Source: Ramlibacter lithotrophicus (GTDB lineage Bacteria > Pseudomonadota > Gammaproteobacteria > Burkholderiales > Burkholderiaceae_C). Taken from it: a stretch of 64,000 nt of DNA. The translations under genes were made by a program, and so were the position numbers. Shown piece after piece: positions 47,060 to 56,721 of this stretch (its first letter is position 1; each line of letters begins with the position of its first letter). Location of the stretch: NCBI RefSeq assembly GCF_012184415.1, contig NZ_VTOX01000003.1:310001-374000 (forward strand), written 5' to 3'. The notes under the pieces were generated by a model. It was not told where the DNA came from. It saw only the letters and a program-made list of their open reading frames with translations, and did not search any database.

Positions 47060-47818
47060 CTACTTAATGTCTTTCCAGTACGCGGCATTCAGGCGCCAGG
47101 CAATGAGCGTGAAGCCGGCCAGGAACAGCAGCACCCAGACGCCGACGCGCACGCGCTGGTTCTGGGCAGGCTCGCCCATCCACTGCAGGAACCCGACCAG
47201 GTCGGCCATGGCCTCGTCGTACTGCTGCGGCGTCATGGTGCCGGGGCTCACCTGCTTCCAGCCCTTGAACACCTTGTTCTCGTGCCCGTTCTCGTTGATC
47301 GTCTCGAACACCGGCTGGCGATCGCCCTGCAGTTCCCACAGCACATGGGGCATGCCGACGCTCGGGAAGACGAGGTTGTTCCAGCCGGTGGCCTTGGTGT
47401 CGTCCTTGTAGAACGTCCGCATGTACGTGTACAGGTAGTCGGCACCGGTGCCGCCGTGGCCGGCGCGCGAGCGGGCGATCAGCGTCAGGTCGGGCGGGGT
47501 GGCGCCGAACCAGTCCTTGGCCTGCTTCGGATCGACGTTCGCCTTCATCGTGTCGCCGACGCGGTCGGTCGTGAACAGCAGGTTGTCCTTGATCTGCTGC
47601 TCGGTCAGCCCGATGTCCTGCAGCCGGTTGTAGCGCATGAAGGCCGCCGAATGGCAGTTCAGGCAGTAGTTGACGAACAGCTTGGCGCCGTTCTGCAGCG
47701 AGGGCAGGTCGTTCAGCTTGTCGGGCGCCTTGTCCCAGGCAATGGTTTCGCCGCCGGCGGCGTGGACGGCGCCCGCCAGGCCGAGCGCCATCACCACGGA
47801 GAGGATGAATTTTTTCAT
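47060..47818 (-). CDS. petC: Ubiquinol-cytochrome c reductase, cytochrome c1
   Basis: A 252-residue cytochrome c1 of the bc1 complex. A signal peptide (about 1-20) is followed by the haem motif NYCLNCHS (C-x-x-C-H). The axial Met region is near PSVGMPHVLWELQG. A C-terminal membrane anchor (about 224-243) is seen. It passes electrons from the Rieske centre to soluble cytochrome c in the periplasm. It is the last gene of petABC, 15 bases after petB. Confidence 0.96.
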   Translation of the reverse strand: MKKFILSVVMALGLAGAVHAAGGETIAWDKAPDKLNDLPSLQNGAKLFVNYCLNCHSAAFMRYNRLQDIGLTEQQIKDNLLFTTDRVGDTMKANVDPKQAKDWFGATPPDLTLIARSRAGHGGTGADYLYTYMRTFYKDDTKATGWNNLVFPSVGMPHVLWELQGDRQPVFETINENGHENKVFKGWKQVSPGTMTPQQYDEAMADLVGFLQWMGEPAQNQRVRVGVWVLLFLAGFTLIAWRLNAAYWKDIK

Positions 47819-47833
47819 TCTTGTTTCTGCCCT

Positions 47834-49279
47834 TCAGTGCGGTGCGAAGGTGACCCGCCGGGGCACCGTCTTGAACTCGCCGAGCTGGCTCCACCAGGGC
47901 ATGAGCAGGAAGAAGCCGAAATAGAACAGCGTGCCCAGCTGCGAGACGCGTTCGCCGATCGGCGAGGGCGGCTGCACGCCGAGGTACGCGAGTACCAGGA
48001 AGTCGACCACGAACACGGCCAGCACCCACTTGTGCCAGCCCGGACGGTAGCGGATCGACTTGACCGGGCTCTTGTCGAGCCAGGGCAGGAAGAACAGGAT
48101 CAGCACCGAGCCGATCATCACGACGACGCCCCAGAACTTGGCATCGATGCCCTGCAGGAACTCGACGCCCGTGAAGCCGAAGGCATTGAACATCCACAGG
48201 AAGGCGAACGTCAGCACCACCAGCGCGCCCTTGGTCATCGTCGAGGCGCGCGTCTTGAGCAGGACGAAGCCCACCGACAGCACCAGGATCAGCGAAAGCA
48301 CGACCATCATCTCGTTGGTGATGGCGCGCAGCATCGAGTAGAAGGGCGTGAAGTACCAGACCGGCGCGATGTGCGCGGGCGTCTTCAGCGGGTCCGCCGG
48401 GATGAAGTTGTTGTACTCCAGGAAATAGCCGCCGAGCTCGGGCGCGAAGAAGATGATCGCCGTGAAGACCAGCAGGAACACCGCGATGCCCAGCACGTCG
48501 TGGACGCTGTAGTACGGATGGAACGGGATGCCGTCGACCGGATGGCCGTTGGCGTCGCGCTCGGCGTCGGGACCCTTGATCTCGATGCCGTCCGGGTTGT
48601 TGGAACCGACGTCGTGCAGCGCGAAGATGTGCGCCACCACCAGGCCCAGCAGCACCAGCGGCACGGCGATCACGTGGAACGCGAAGAAGCGGTTCAGGGT
48701 CGCGTCGCTGACCACGTAGTCACCCCGGATCAGCAGGGCGATGTCGGGACCCACGAACGGGATGGCGGAGAACAGGTTCACGATGACCTGCGCACCCCAG
48801 TACGACATCTGGCCCCACGGCAGCAGGTAGCCCATGAACGCCTCGGCCATCAGCACCAGGAAGATCGCGCAGCCGAAGATCCACACCAGTTCGCGCGGCT
48901 TGCGGTGGCTGCCGTAGATCAGGGCGCGGAACATGTGGAGGTAGACCACGACGAAGAACGCGGAGGCGCCGGTCGAGTGCATGTAGCGGATCAGCCAGCC
49001 CCACGGCACGTCGCGCATGATGTACTCGACGGACGCGAACGCCACGGCGGCGTCCGGCTTGTAGTTCATCGTCAGGAAGATGCCGGTGACGATCTGGATC
49101 ACCAGCACGAGCAGCGCCAGCGAGCCGAAGAAATACCAGAAGTTGAAGTTCTTCGGCGCGTAGTACTCGGACATGTGCGTCCGGTACGCCCCTCCCGCGG
49201 TCGGGAAGCGGTTGTTCCACCAGTTGGCGAGCTTCTCGGTCGCCGAGGCGTTGGGGGAGATTTCCTTGAATTCAGCCAT
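47834..49279 (-). CDS. petB: Ubiquinol-cytochrome c reductase, cytochrome b
   Basis: A 481-residue integral membrane cytochrome b with about nine helices. Haem-ligand histidines lie in RYMHSTGASAFFVVVYLHMFRAL and NRFFAFHVIAVPLVLLGLVVAHIF, and the Qo-site segment is VPEWYF-like, here APVWYF: the usual Pro-Glu before Trp is replaced by Pro-Val. It starts MAEFKEI at 49279. It sits between petA and petC. Confidence 0.95.
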   Translation of the reverse strand: MAEFKEISPNASATEKLANWWNNRFPTAGGAYRTHMSEYYAPKNFNFWYFFGSLALLVLVIQIVTGIFLTMNYKPDAAVAFASVEYIMRDVPWGWLIRYMHSTGASAFFVVVYLHMFRALIYGSHRKPRELVWIFGCAIFLVLMAEAFMGYLLPWGQMSYWGAQVIVNLFSAIPFVGPDIALLIRGDYVVSDATLNRFFAFHVIAVPLVLLGLVVAHIFALHDVGSNNPDGIEIKGPDAERDANGHPVDGIPFHPYYSVHDVLGIAVFLLVFTAIIFFAPELGGYFLEYNNFIPADPLKTPAHIAPVWYFTPFYSMLRAITNEMMVVLSLILVLSVGFVLLKTRASTMTKGALVVLTFAFLWMFNAFGFTGVEFLQGIDAKFWGVVVMIGSVLILFFLPWLDKSPVKSIRYRPGWHKWVLAVFVVDFLVLAYLGVQPPSPIGERVSQLGTLFYFGFFLLMPWWSQLGEFKTVPRRVTFAPH

Positions 49280-49336
49280 GTCGTCTCTCTGATTGATGGC
49301 ACGCCCGGCCGTGTCCGGCCCGGGCACGCCAAGTCA

Positions 49337-49933
49337 TCACCCTTTCTTGTCTTCGCCGATCAGCAACCGGGTGTCCGAGAGATACATGTGGGCCGGCACC
49401 TCGAGGTTGTCCGGCGCCGGCTTGTTCTTGTAGACGCGGCCGGCCAGGTCGAACGTCGAGCCATGGCAGGGGCACAGAAAGCCGCCGAGCCAGTCGTCCG
49501 GCAGCGAAGGCTGCGGGCCGGGCTGCAGCCGGTCGGACGGCGAGCAGCCCAGGTGCGAGCAGATGCCGACGCCGACGAACACTTCCGGCTTGATCGACCG
49601 GTGCTGGTTCTTGGCGTATTCGGGGGTCGGGTAGGTCTTGCGATCCGAGTTGGGGTCGGCCAGCTGCGATTCCGTCTTGGCCAGCGTGGCCAGCATTTCC
49701 GGTGTCCGCTTCATGATCCACACCGGCTTGCCGCGCCACTCGACGGTGATCTTCTCGCCCGGCTTCAGCGCCGAGATGTCGACTTCCACTGGCGCGCCGG
49801 CGGCCTTGGCTCGCTCGGAAGGCTGGAAGCTGCTGACGAAGGGTACGGCGGTGAAGGCTGCGCCCGCAGCGCCTGCGCAACCGGACGCGATCAGCCACGT
49901 CCGCTTGCTGGCGTCGGTGGGGGTGTCACTCAT
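49337..49933 (-). CDS. petA: Rieske iron-sulfur subunit of the bc1 complex
   Basis: A 198-residue Rieske protein. An N-terminal membrane anchor (about 13-35) after SKRTWLIA precedes the cluster domain, with ligands in CSHLGCSPS and CPCHGSTFD. The ATG at 49933 has a GAGGA site. It is the first gene of petABC. The preceding 140 bases, shared with the divergent mscL gene, hold the promoters, but no clear hexamers stand out. Confidence 0.96.
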   Translation of the reverse strand: MSDTPTDASKRTWLIASGCAGAAGAAFTAVPFVSSFQPSERAKAAGAPVEVDISALKPGEKITVEWRGKPVWIMKRTPEMLATLAKTESQLADPNSDRKTYPTPEYAKNQHRSIKPEVFVGVGICSHLGCSPSDRLQPGPQPSLPDDWLGGFLCPCHGSTFDLAGRVYKNKPAPDNLEVPAHMYLSDTRLLIGEDKKG

Positions 49934-50076
49934 GGGGGTCCTCGAACGGGAATTGGCTGGTTTTTGGGTCAACCAGTGATTCTAGCTGACGCTCCCCGGG
50001 ACTCATTTCCGCGGCGCGTGACGGCGGGGCCCTTCATCGCCGATACTCGAACGCGACAACAAGAAGGAGTGAAGCC

Positions 50077-50511
50077 ATGAGCATGATGCGGGAGTTCCGC
50101 GAGTTCGCGATCAAGGGCAACGTGATCGACCTGGCCGTCGGCGTGATCATCGGGGCGGCATTCGCCAAGATCGTCGATTCGATCGTCGCCGACCTGATCA
50201 TGCCGCTGGTCGCGGCGCTGATCGGCAAGATCGACTTTTCGAGCCACTTCCTGGTGCTCGGCTCCGTGCCCCCCGGCACGGCGATGACGCTGGACGCCGT
50301 GAAGAAGGCGGGCGTGCCGGTGCTGGCCTATGGCAACTTCATCACCATCGCCGTGAACTTCGTCATCCTGGCCTTCATCATTTTCCTGATGGTCAAGCAG
50401 ATCAACCGGCTCAAGCGCGAGGCCACGCCGGCCGAAAAGGCGCCGCCCGCGACCGCCGAGGAAGTCCTGTTGCTGCGCGAGATCCGCGACAGCCTGCGGG
50501 CCAAGACCTAG
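50077..50511 (+). CDS. mscL: Large-conductance mechanosensitive channel
   Basis: A 144-residue MscL with an amphipathic N-terminus ([26 protein letters not shown]), two membrane helices and a charged C-terminal helix ([13 protein letters not shown]). It opens under membrane tension to release solutes. An AAGGAGTGAAGCC site precedes the ATG. It converges with pdxA. Confidence 0.97.
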   Translation: MSMMREFREFAIKGNVIDLAVGVIIGAAFAKIVDSIVADLIMPLVAALIGKIDFSSHFLVLGSVPPGTAMTLDAVKKAGVPVLAYGNFITIAVNFVILAFIIFLMVKQINRLKREATPAEKAPPATAEEVLLLREIRDSLRAKT

Positions 50512-50551
50512 CCGATCCGGACGGCAGGCCTGCCGCGCGCCCGCGGTGCGC

Positions 50552-51598
50552 TTAGCCGGCCAGCCGCTGCGCCATCCGGACGGCCGCCAGCAGGCTCGAC
50601 GGGTCCGCCGCGCCCGTGCCGGCGATATCGAACGCCGTGCCGTGGTCCGGGCTGGTGCGCACGAGCGGCAGGCCCAGGGTGACGTTGACACCCTGCTCGA
50701 CGCCCAGGTATTTCACGGGAATGAGCCCCTGGTCGTGGTACATCGCGATCACGGCGTCGAACTCGCCTGGATGGCCCGACGCTTCGCGGGCTCGCATGAA
50801 AACGGTGTCGGGCGGATGGGGCCCGCTGGCGAGCAAGCCTTCGGAGCGGGCCGCCTCGATTGCCGGGCCGATGATCTCCAGTTCCTCGCGCCCCATCAGC
50901 CCACCCTCGCCGGCATGGGGATTGAGCCCGGCCACGGCCAGCCGCGGCGCCCGGCCGAGCGCCGGTCGCAGCGCCTGGTGCGCGATCCGCATCGTCTGCA
51001 GCACGTTGTCGAAGGTCACCGCGGCGATGGCGTCGCGCAGCGCCACGTGGATGCTGACGAGCACGGTTCGCAGTTCGTCGTTGGCCAGCATCATGCGCAC
51101 CGGCATCCGGGCGAGTGGCACGCCGGAAAAGGCAGCGGCCTGCGCCTGCAGCATCTCGGTGTGGCCCGGGAAGTCGACCCCGGCCGCGGCCAGCGCCTGC
51201 TTGTGCAGCGGAGCCGTCACCAGCGCCGCGACCTCGCCTCTCAGTGCCGCCTGCGCCGCCCAGACCACGCAGTCGGCCGCGGCGCGGCCGGAGACGGCGC
51301 TGATGGCGCCCCACGCCGGAGGCTCCAGCGCCGGCGTCGCCTGCAGCACGGGAATGCAGCGCGGCGGGATCCCCGCCGCGTCCCCTGGCGCCTCGATGAC
51401 GGCCACCGGGACTTCCACGTCGTGCTCGCGCGCGACGCAGCGCGCCGCCCGGCGCAGCACGGCCACGTCGCCGGCGACGAATGAGCCTCGCATCGCTGCC
51501 GGGTCGTCGCGGAAGGCCTTGGCGACGATTTCGGGCCCGATGCCGGCCGCATCTCCCATGCTGATCGCCACGGGCCGCAGTCGCTCGCCGTCGTTCAT
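50552..51598 (-). CDS. pdxA: 4-hydroxythreonine-4-phosphate dehydrogenase
   Basis: A 348-residue enzyme of pyridoxal phosphate synthesis. Family motifs include ISMGDAAGIGPEI, TAPLHKQAL, FPGHTEML with the metal His, and MYHDQGLIPVKYLG. The length is slightly above the usual 330. Its ATG overlaps the TGA of the Nif3-family gene as ATGA. Confidence 0.95.
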   Translation of the reverse strand: MNDGERLRPVAISMGDAAGIGPEIVAKAFRDDPAAMRGSFVAGDVAVLRRAARCVAREHDVEVPVAVIEAPGDAAGIPPRCIPVLQATPALEPPAWGAISAVSGRAAADCVVWAAQAALRGEVAALVTAPLHKQALAAAGVDFPGHTEMLQAQAAAFSGVPLARMPVRMMLANDELRTVLVSIHVALRDAIAAVTFDNVLQTMRIAHQALRPALGRAPRLAVAGLNPHAGEGGLMGREELEIIGPAIEAARSEGLLASGPHPPDTVFMRAREASGHPGEFDAVIAMYHDQGLIPVKYLGVEQGVNVTLGLPLVRTSPDHGTAFDIAGTGAADPSSLLAAVRMAQRLAG

Positions 51599-52350
51599 GC
51601 CGGATTCTCGATGTCGATGAACTGGTGCTCCACGCCGCAGAGGGCGGCCACGTGGGCGGCGACCGCCGGCGCTCCGTAGCGCTCGCTGGCGTGGTGGCCG
51701 CAGGCGAGGAACGCGACGCCGCACTCGCGCGCGTAGTGGGCCTGCGGCTCCGAGATCTCGCCGGTGACGTAGGCGTCGGCGCCGGCCGCGATGGCGGCCT
51801 CGAAGGAGCCTTGTGCCCCGCCGGTGCACCATGCGATCCGCTGCAGCGGCCGACCCTCGCCGCCGACCTGCACCACCCCATGCCCGAGCACCTGCTCGAC
51901 GTGACGGGCGAGTTCGGCGGCGCTCCAGGTGCCGCCGTCCTCGCGCGCGCCGATGAACCCGAGGTCCTGTTGCCCGAAGCGGGCGTCGGCGCGCAGTCCC
52001 AGACGGCGGCCGAACTGCGCGTTGTTGCCGAGTTCGGGATGGGCATCCAGCGGCAGGTGGTAGGCGAACAGGTTGATGTCATGCCGCAGCAGCAGTGCGA
52101 GCCGCTGCTTCATCCAGCCGGTGATCCGCCCGTCCTGGCCGCGCCAAAACAGCCCGTGGTGGACGAACAGCGCGTCGGCGCGGGCCGCCACCGCGGCTTC
52201 GATGAGGGCGCGACTGGCGGTGACGCCGGAGACGACGCGCCGCACGTCCGGCTTGCCTTCGACCTGCAGCCCGTTGGGCCCGTAGTCGCTGAATCGCTCC
52301 GGGGTCAGCAGGCTGTCGAACGCCTGCAGCAGTTCCTGTGCACTGGCCAT
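51595..52350 (-). CDS. Nif3-like dinuclear metal centre protein
   Basis: A 251-residue protein of the NIF3/YbgI family, which forms hexameric rings with two metals per subunit; the reaction is unsettled. Metal ligands are in LFVHHGLFW, YHLPLDAHPELGNN and FLACGHHASERYG with the late Glu. The ATG at 52350 is preferred over 52386 because the family begins near ASAQELLQAFD. It is coupled to pdxA. Confidence 0.92.
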   Translation of the reverse strand: MASAQELLQAFDSLLTPERFSDYGPNGLQVEGKPDVRRVVSGVTASRALIEAAVAARADALFVHHGLFWRGQDGRITGWMKQRLALLLRHDINLFAYHLPLDAHPELGNNAQFGRRLGLRADARFGQQDLGFIGAREDGGTWSAAELARHVEQVLGHGVVQVGGEGRPLQRIAWCTGGAQGSFEAAIAAGADAYVTGEISEPQAHYARECGVAFLACGHHASERYGAPAVAAHVAALCGVEHQFIDIENPA

Positions 52351-52426
52351 GTCGTATCCGATGGTGAAGAGGGCATTGTCGGCCAAGCTCCAAGCGATGC
52401 TCCAGCGGCTGTGTAGTTCTTTTTTA

Positions 52427-52454
52427 TTGCCATGCCGTACGTTTTTCGTATACT
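52427..52454 (+). promoter_or_regulatory. Promoter of the degenerate-GGDEF gene
   Basis: TTGCCA (52427-52432), a 16-base spacer and TATACT (52449-52454), each five of six consensus. The ATG follows 31 bases later after an AAGGAGG site. Confidence 0.65.
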
Positions 52455-52484
52455 GCCCATCCCGCTGCCTGCAAGGAGGCGTTC

Positions 52485-53747
52485 ATGTCGGCGCAGGAAC
52501 TCACCGTGTGGAGCATGACCCTGGGCACCATCGCCGCGATGGCCCTCGCCCGGATGGCCCAGTTCGCCCGGCGGCCCACGATGTCGCACGTCCAGGGGAT
52601 CGCCTACCACCTGGCCGTGTTCCTGCTCGTGCTGATTCTCAGCGGGGTGGCCGCGCACCTCGGGCCCTCGATCCCGGCGCGGGCCATCCTGGTGGCGCAA
52701 GTCCTGGCCGGCCCGTTGTGCGTCGGCCTGTCGGACCTGTGGATCCGCGGCTGGCTGTACGCGCCGCAGCGCGATCGCCTGATGGCCTCGGCGCTGCAAT
52801 GGGCCGCCGTGCTGCTGCCGCTGGGGGCCCTGGCCGCCCTCGCCCTGCCCGAGCCGCTGCCACTCCCCGCGGCCGCCGGGCTGGCCGTGGCCGGCGGCAG
52901 CCTCACCTTCTGGCTGACCGCGCGGGCGTGGCTGCTCGGCGATCGACTCGCGCCGCTGATGTCGGCGGGCTGCCTGCTCACGCTGCCGGCGATCGCCGGC
53001 CTCTACGCCATCACGCTGGACATGCCGGTGATGGAGCTGCTGCCGATGCAGATCGCCTGCGCCCTCAGCGCGGCGCTCTCCAACGCCCTGACCGGCATCG
53101 GCCTGTGGCGGCGCGACCGGCATGAACAGCGCGCCCGCCGCGAGCCGCCCGGCACCTCCGGCTTCGACCCCGTGACCCAGGTGCGCAACGGGCGCAGCCT
53201 GGTCCACCAGCTGGTGCGGGCGCAGCGGCGGCGGCGCCGCACCGGCCGCGACGGCGCGCTCCTGGCGGTCATGGTCTTCGATCTCGAGCGGCTGCGCGGC
53301 GAAGCGGGCAGCGCGGGACTGAACGAACTGTTCATCGGCGTGGCCAGCCGCATCCAGCGGCAGGTCGGCGCGGTGAACGTCGTCGGCCGCTACTACGAGG
53401 GGTGCTTCGTCGCGGTGCTGGAGAGCATCCCGTCCCTGGCGTGGCTGCGCACACTGTCGCTGCGGCTCGCGGGCCACCTGCGGCGACCGCTGTCGGTGAC
53501 GCTGCGCTGCGGCGACCGCAGCGACCTGACCCTGGACGTCGGCGTCGGCGTGGTACACCTGTCGCGCCCGACCGACGCGGTGGACGACATCCTCGCGGAA
53601 GCGCAGCGGATGGCGCTGGCAGCACGATCCATGCGCTTCCGGACGGCGATCGCCGACCGGCGCAGCGGCCAGCCGGTCGCGATCGAACAGGTGCAGCTCG
53701 CCGCGAACCGGCGTCGGCACGCCGCCGTCGCGCGCGCGGCCTCCTGA
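52485..53747 (+). CDS. Membrane protein with degenerate GGDEF domain
   Basis: A 420-residue protein with six or seven membrane helices (about 8-205) and a cytoplasmic domain (about 225-390) that aligns with diguanylate cyclases. DPVTQVRNGRSL matches the usual D-x-LTGLxNR start and AVMVFDLERLR matches the metal-site strand. The active-site GGDEF is replaced by YYEGC (in GRYYEGCF), so synthesis of c-di-GMP is not expected. No EAL domain is present. It may be a regulatory pseudo-enzyme. The start is supported by AAGGAGG and a good promoter. Confidence 0.75.
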   Translation: MSAQELTVWSMTLGTIAAMALARMAQFARRPTMSHVQGIAYHLAVFLLVLILSGVAAHLGPSIPARAILVAQVLAGPLCVGLSDLWIRGWLYAPQRDRLMASALQWAAVLLPLGALAALALPEPLPLPAAAGLAVAGGSLTFWLTARAWLLGDRLAPLMSAGCLLTLPAIAGLYAITLDMPVMELLPMQIACALSAALSNALTGIGLWRRDRHEQRARREPPGTSGFDPVTQVRNGRSLVHQLVRAQRRRRRTGRDGALLAVMVFDLERLRGEAGSAGLNELFIGVASRIQRQVGAVNVVGRYYEGCFVAVLESIPSLAWLRTLSLRLAGHLRRPLSVTLRCGDRSDLTLDVGVGVVHLSRPTDAVDDILAEAQRMALAARSMRFRTAIADRRSGQPVAIEQVQLAANRRRHAAVARAAS

Positions 53748-53808
53748 AGGATCCGAGCGCCGCCCGCGCGCAGCGGCGCGCGTCTACACTTGCGGCACCC
53801 CGAAACCA

Positions 53809-54966
53809 TTGCGATCCGTCATGCGCCGTTACTGGCTGGTCTTTTCCCAGGCCGTCACCGTCCTGCTCGCCGCCTACTTCGTCGTCGCCACGCTCAAGCC
53901 CGAATGGCTCGGCCGCCCCAGCACGACCATCGGACATGGCGTCGCCCTCGTCGAAGCGCCGACGCCGGCCGTGGGGCCGCCGCCGCCCGGCAGCTTCCGC
54001 CAGGCGGCGCAACGCGCGTCGGCCGCGGTCGTGAGCATCAACACGCTCAAGGCGGGGCACCCGCAGCTCGAAGATCCCTGGTTCCGCTTCTTCTTCGGCG
54101 ACCGCGGCGGGCAACCGCAGGCCGGCCTCGGGAGCGGCGTCATCATCAGCGCCGACGGCTACATCCTCACCAACAACCACGTCGTCGAGTCCGCCGACGA
54201 GATCGAGGTGGTGCTCCAGGACAGCCGCCGCACGCGCGGCAAGGTGATCGGCACCGACCCCGACACCGACCTGGCCGTCCTGAAGATCACGCTCGACCGC
54301 CTGCCGGTGATCACGCTCGGCAATTCCGATGCGCTGCAGGTCGGCGACCTCGTGCTCGCCATCGGCAATCCGTTCGGCGTGGGCCAGACCGTCACCAGCG
54401 GCATCGTCAGCGCCCTGGGGCGCAACCAGCTCGGCATCAACACGTTCGAGAACTTCATCCAGACGGACGCGGCGATCAATCCCGGCAACAGCGGCGGCGC
54501 GCTGGTCGACGTCAACGGCAACCTGATGGGGATCAACACGGCCATCTACTCACGCTCGGGCGGCAGCATGGGGATCGGCTTCGCGATTCCGGTGTCGACC
54601 GCCAAGCAGGTGCTGGAGGGGATCGTCAAGGACGGGGTGGTGCGCCGCGGCTGGATCGGCGTCGAGCCGGCCGACCTGTCGCCCGAGCTCATGGAGACGT
54701 TCGGCGTGAAGGCCGAGCGCGGCGTGCTCATCACCGGCGTCCTGCAGAACGGGCCCGCGGCGCAGGCCGGGATCAGGCCGGGCGACGTCATCGTGGAAGT
54801 GGGCGGCAAGCAGATTGCCAACGTGTCGGAGCTGCTGACGCAGGTCGCCGCGCTGAAACCCGGCGAGGCGGCTAGGTTCAGGGTGCTGCGGCGCGGGGAC
54901 CACGTCGAAGTGGCCGTCACTCCCGGGCTGCGGCCGCGGCCGCCGAGGATCCAGCGGGAGCGCTGA
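53809..54966 (+). CDS. DegS/HtrA-type periplasmic serine protease
   Basis: A 385-residue trypsin-like protease with an N-terminal membrane anchor (about 8-28) and one PDZ domain (about 285-375), the DegS/AlgW layout. The triad is His in LTNNHVVES, Asp in DTDLAVLK and Ser in NPGNSGGALVD. DegS-type proteases cut anti-sigma factors under envelope stress, but a general quality-control role is possible. An ATG at 53821 is an alternative start. It converges with tatC. Confidence 0.92.
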   Translation: MRSVMRRYWLVFSQAVTVLLAAYFVVATLKPEWLGRPSTTIGHGVALVEAPTPAVGPPPPGSFRQAAQRASAAVVSINTLKAGHPQLEDPWFRFFFGDRGGQPQAGLGSGVIISADGYILTNNHVVESADEIEVVLQDSRRTRGKVIGTDPDTDLAVLKITLDRLPVITLGNSDALQVGDLVLAIGNPFGVGQTVTSGIVSALGRNQLGINTFENFIQTDAAINPGNSGGALVDVNGNLMGINTAIYSRSGGSMGIGFAIPVSTAKQVLEGIVKDGVVRRGWIGVEPADLSPELMETFGVKAERGVLITGVLQNGPAAQAGIRPGDVIVEVGGKQIANVSELLTQVAALKPGEAARFRVLRRGDHVEVAVTPGLRPRPPRIQRER

Positions 54967-54974
54967 AGCGCCCG

Positions 54975-55763
54975 TCAGTCCGCGGCGGCGGTTTCGTTCT
55001 CCCCGGGCGCCTTGGTGTGCTTGATGAACACCTGGGCGGCCCAGATGCCGACCTCGTAGAGGAGCACCATGGGGATCGCCAGCGCCAGCTGCGACACCAC
55101 GTCCGGCGGCGTGACCACGGCGGCGATGATGAACGCCGTGACGATGAAATACGGGCGGAACTCCTTCAGTTTCTGGATCGTCACGAACCCCATGCGCGCC
55201 AGCACCACCACGACGATCGGCACCTCGAAGGCCATTCCGAACGCGATGAACATCGTCAGCACGAAACTGAGGTAGGCCTCGATGTCAGGCGCGGCGGTGA
55301 TGCTCTTGGGCGCGAAGCTCTGGATGAACGAGAACACCTGCCCGAAGACGAAGAAGTAGCAGAACGCCACGCCGGCAAAGAACAGGACGGTGCTCGAGAC
55401 CACCAGCGGCAGGACCAGCTTCTTCTCGTGCGAGTACAGCCCCGGCGCGACGAAGGCCCACACCTGGTAGAGCACCACCGGCAGCGCGATCAGGAACGCC
55501 GTCATCAGCAGGATCTTCAGCGGCACCAGGAACGGCGAGATCACCGAGGTGGCGATCAGCGTGGCGCCCTTGGGCAGGTGCGCCACCAGCGGCGCGGCCA
55601 GCAGGTCGTACAACGCTCCCGGGCCGGGATAGAGCGCCAGCACGCCGGCCACCAGGCCGACGGCGATCAGCGCCTTGACGAGCCGGTCGCGCAGTTCGAC
55701 GAGGTGGGCGACAAATGGCTGCTCGGTGCCTGCGAGCTCGTCTTCTTGGTTGCGCTCGGACAT
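54975..55763 (-). CDS. tatC: Sec-independent translocase TatC
   Basis: A 262-residue six-helix membrane protein, the twin-arginine signal receptor. It has the N-terminal PFVAHLVELRDRLVKAL motif with the conserved Glu, and AFGMAFEVPIVVVVLARMG. The start shares one base with the tatB stop. It is the last gene of the his-tat block. Confidence 0.97.
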   Translation of the reverse strand: MSERNQEDELAGTEQPFVAHLVELRDRLVKALIAVGLVAGVLALYPGPGALYDLLAAPLVAHLPKGATLIATSVISPFLVPLKILLMTAFLIALPVVLYQVWAFVAPGLYSHEKKLVLPLVVSSTVLFFAGVAFCYFFVFGQVFSFIQSFAPKSITAAPDIEAYLSFVLTMFIAFGMAFEVPIVVVVLARMGFVTIQKLKEFRPYFIVTAFIIAAVVTPPDVVSQLALAIPMVLLYEVGIWAAQVFIKHTKAPGENETAAAD

Positions 55764-56239
55764 CAGTTGAATTTATGGGGGCGGTATCGGGCGACCCGCG
55801 CGGCGCCGGAAAGCGCCTTGGTGCGGATGCCGTTGCGCGCCTTGTACCAGCCGGGCGTGGCGCCCTGCTTGATCCGCCACTTCTTCTTCGGGTGGCGGTA
55901 CTCGGGATAGGAAAGCGGCGCTTCGAGGGCCGCCGCGCCTTCCCCCATGCCGCCCCAGGAACGCTCCAGGTCGGTGGCGGTGGCCTGCAGCGAACTCTCC
56001 ACGTCGCGGGCGGCGGCCTGGACGTCGCGCGCGGCCGTCTCCACCGACTCCTTCATCTTCTTGAGCTCTTCGAGCTCGATGGAGCGGTTGACCTCGGCCT
56101 TCACGTCGGCCACGTAACGCTGGGCCTTGCCCATCAGCGTGCCGACGGTGCGCGCCACGCGCGGCAGCTTTTCGGGGCCGATCACGATCAGCGCCACGGT
56201 GCCGATCACCAGGATCTTGTCGAAGCCAAAGTCGATCAT
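55763..56239 (-). CDS. tatB: Sec-independent translocase TatB
   Basis: A 158-residue TatB with one N-terminal helix ([21 protein letters not shown] with the conserved Glu-Pro in GPEKLP), an amphipathic helix and a long charged tail with repeated short Ala/Asp segments ([16 protein letters not shown]). It partners TatC in signal recognition. Confidence 0.96.
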   Translation of the reverse strand: MIDFGFDKILVIGTVALIVIGPEKLPRVARTVGTLMGKAQRYVADVKAEVNRSIELEELKKMKESVETAARDVQAAARDVESSLQATATDLERSWGGMGEGAAALEAPLSYPEYRHPKKKWRIKQGATPGWYKARNGIRTKALSGAARVARYRPHKFN

Positions 56240-56328
56240 GCGGATTCAATGAAGGGGCAACGCGCCGGCAGGCACGCACCCCATCCGCCTGCGCGGACAA
56301 CGGGCGGGGGTGCCCACCGGGCCGTGGG

Positions 56329-56571
56329 TCAGGACTTGTTCCTGGCTTCCACGTCGATGGTGGTCTTGTCGGCGGCCGGCTGCGAGGAGGCAGTGACCTG
56401 GCTCGGGGGCGACGCGGGCTGGTCGCTCGCCGCGCCGTCCCGGATGCCGTCCTTGAACCCCTTCACCGCACCGCCCAGGTCGGAGCCGATGTTCTTCAGC
56501 TTCTTGGTGCCAAACACCAGCACGATGATCAGCAGGACGATCAACCAGTGCCAAATCGAAAACGAACCCAT
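56329..56571 (-). CDS. tatA: Sec-independent translocase TatA
   Basis: An 80-residue pore subunit with the hallmark N-terminal helix ([21 protein letters not shown]), then [21 protein letters not shown] and a polar tail. The GGAGGTAATACAC ribosome site is strong. It follows the HIT gene on the same strand. Confidence 0.97.
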   Translation of the reverse strand: MGSFSIWHWLIVLLIIVLVFGTKKLKNIGSDLGGAVKGFKDGIRDGAASDQPASPPSQVTASSQPAADKTTIDVEARNKS

Positions 56572-56721
56572 GTGTATTACCTCCGGCCGAACGGCCTCAT
56601 TGGAAGGAGTCGCGCCCCGCGGGCGCATGCCCGGCCAGGCAATGCCTCCCGACTCCCGTACAACCTGTGGATTCTAGTCGGGCAGCAGAAGTTCAGCCCT
56701 GATGAGGAGACTGCGGCGCGC

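Noticed and set aside
50523..50534. GGCAGGCCTGCC palindrome after mscL as a terminator
   Set aside because: It leaves no loop as a hairpin and has no T-run. It may be chance in GC-rich DNA.
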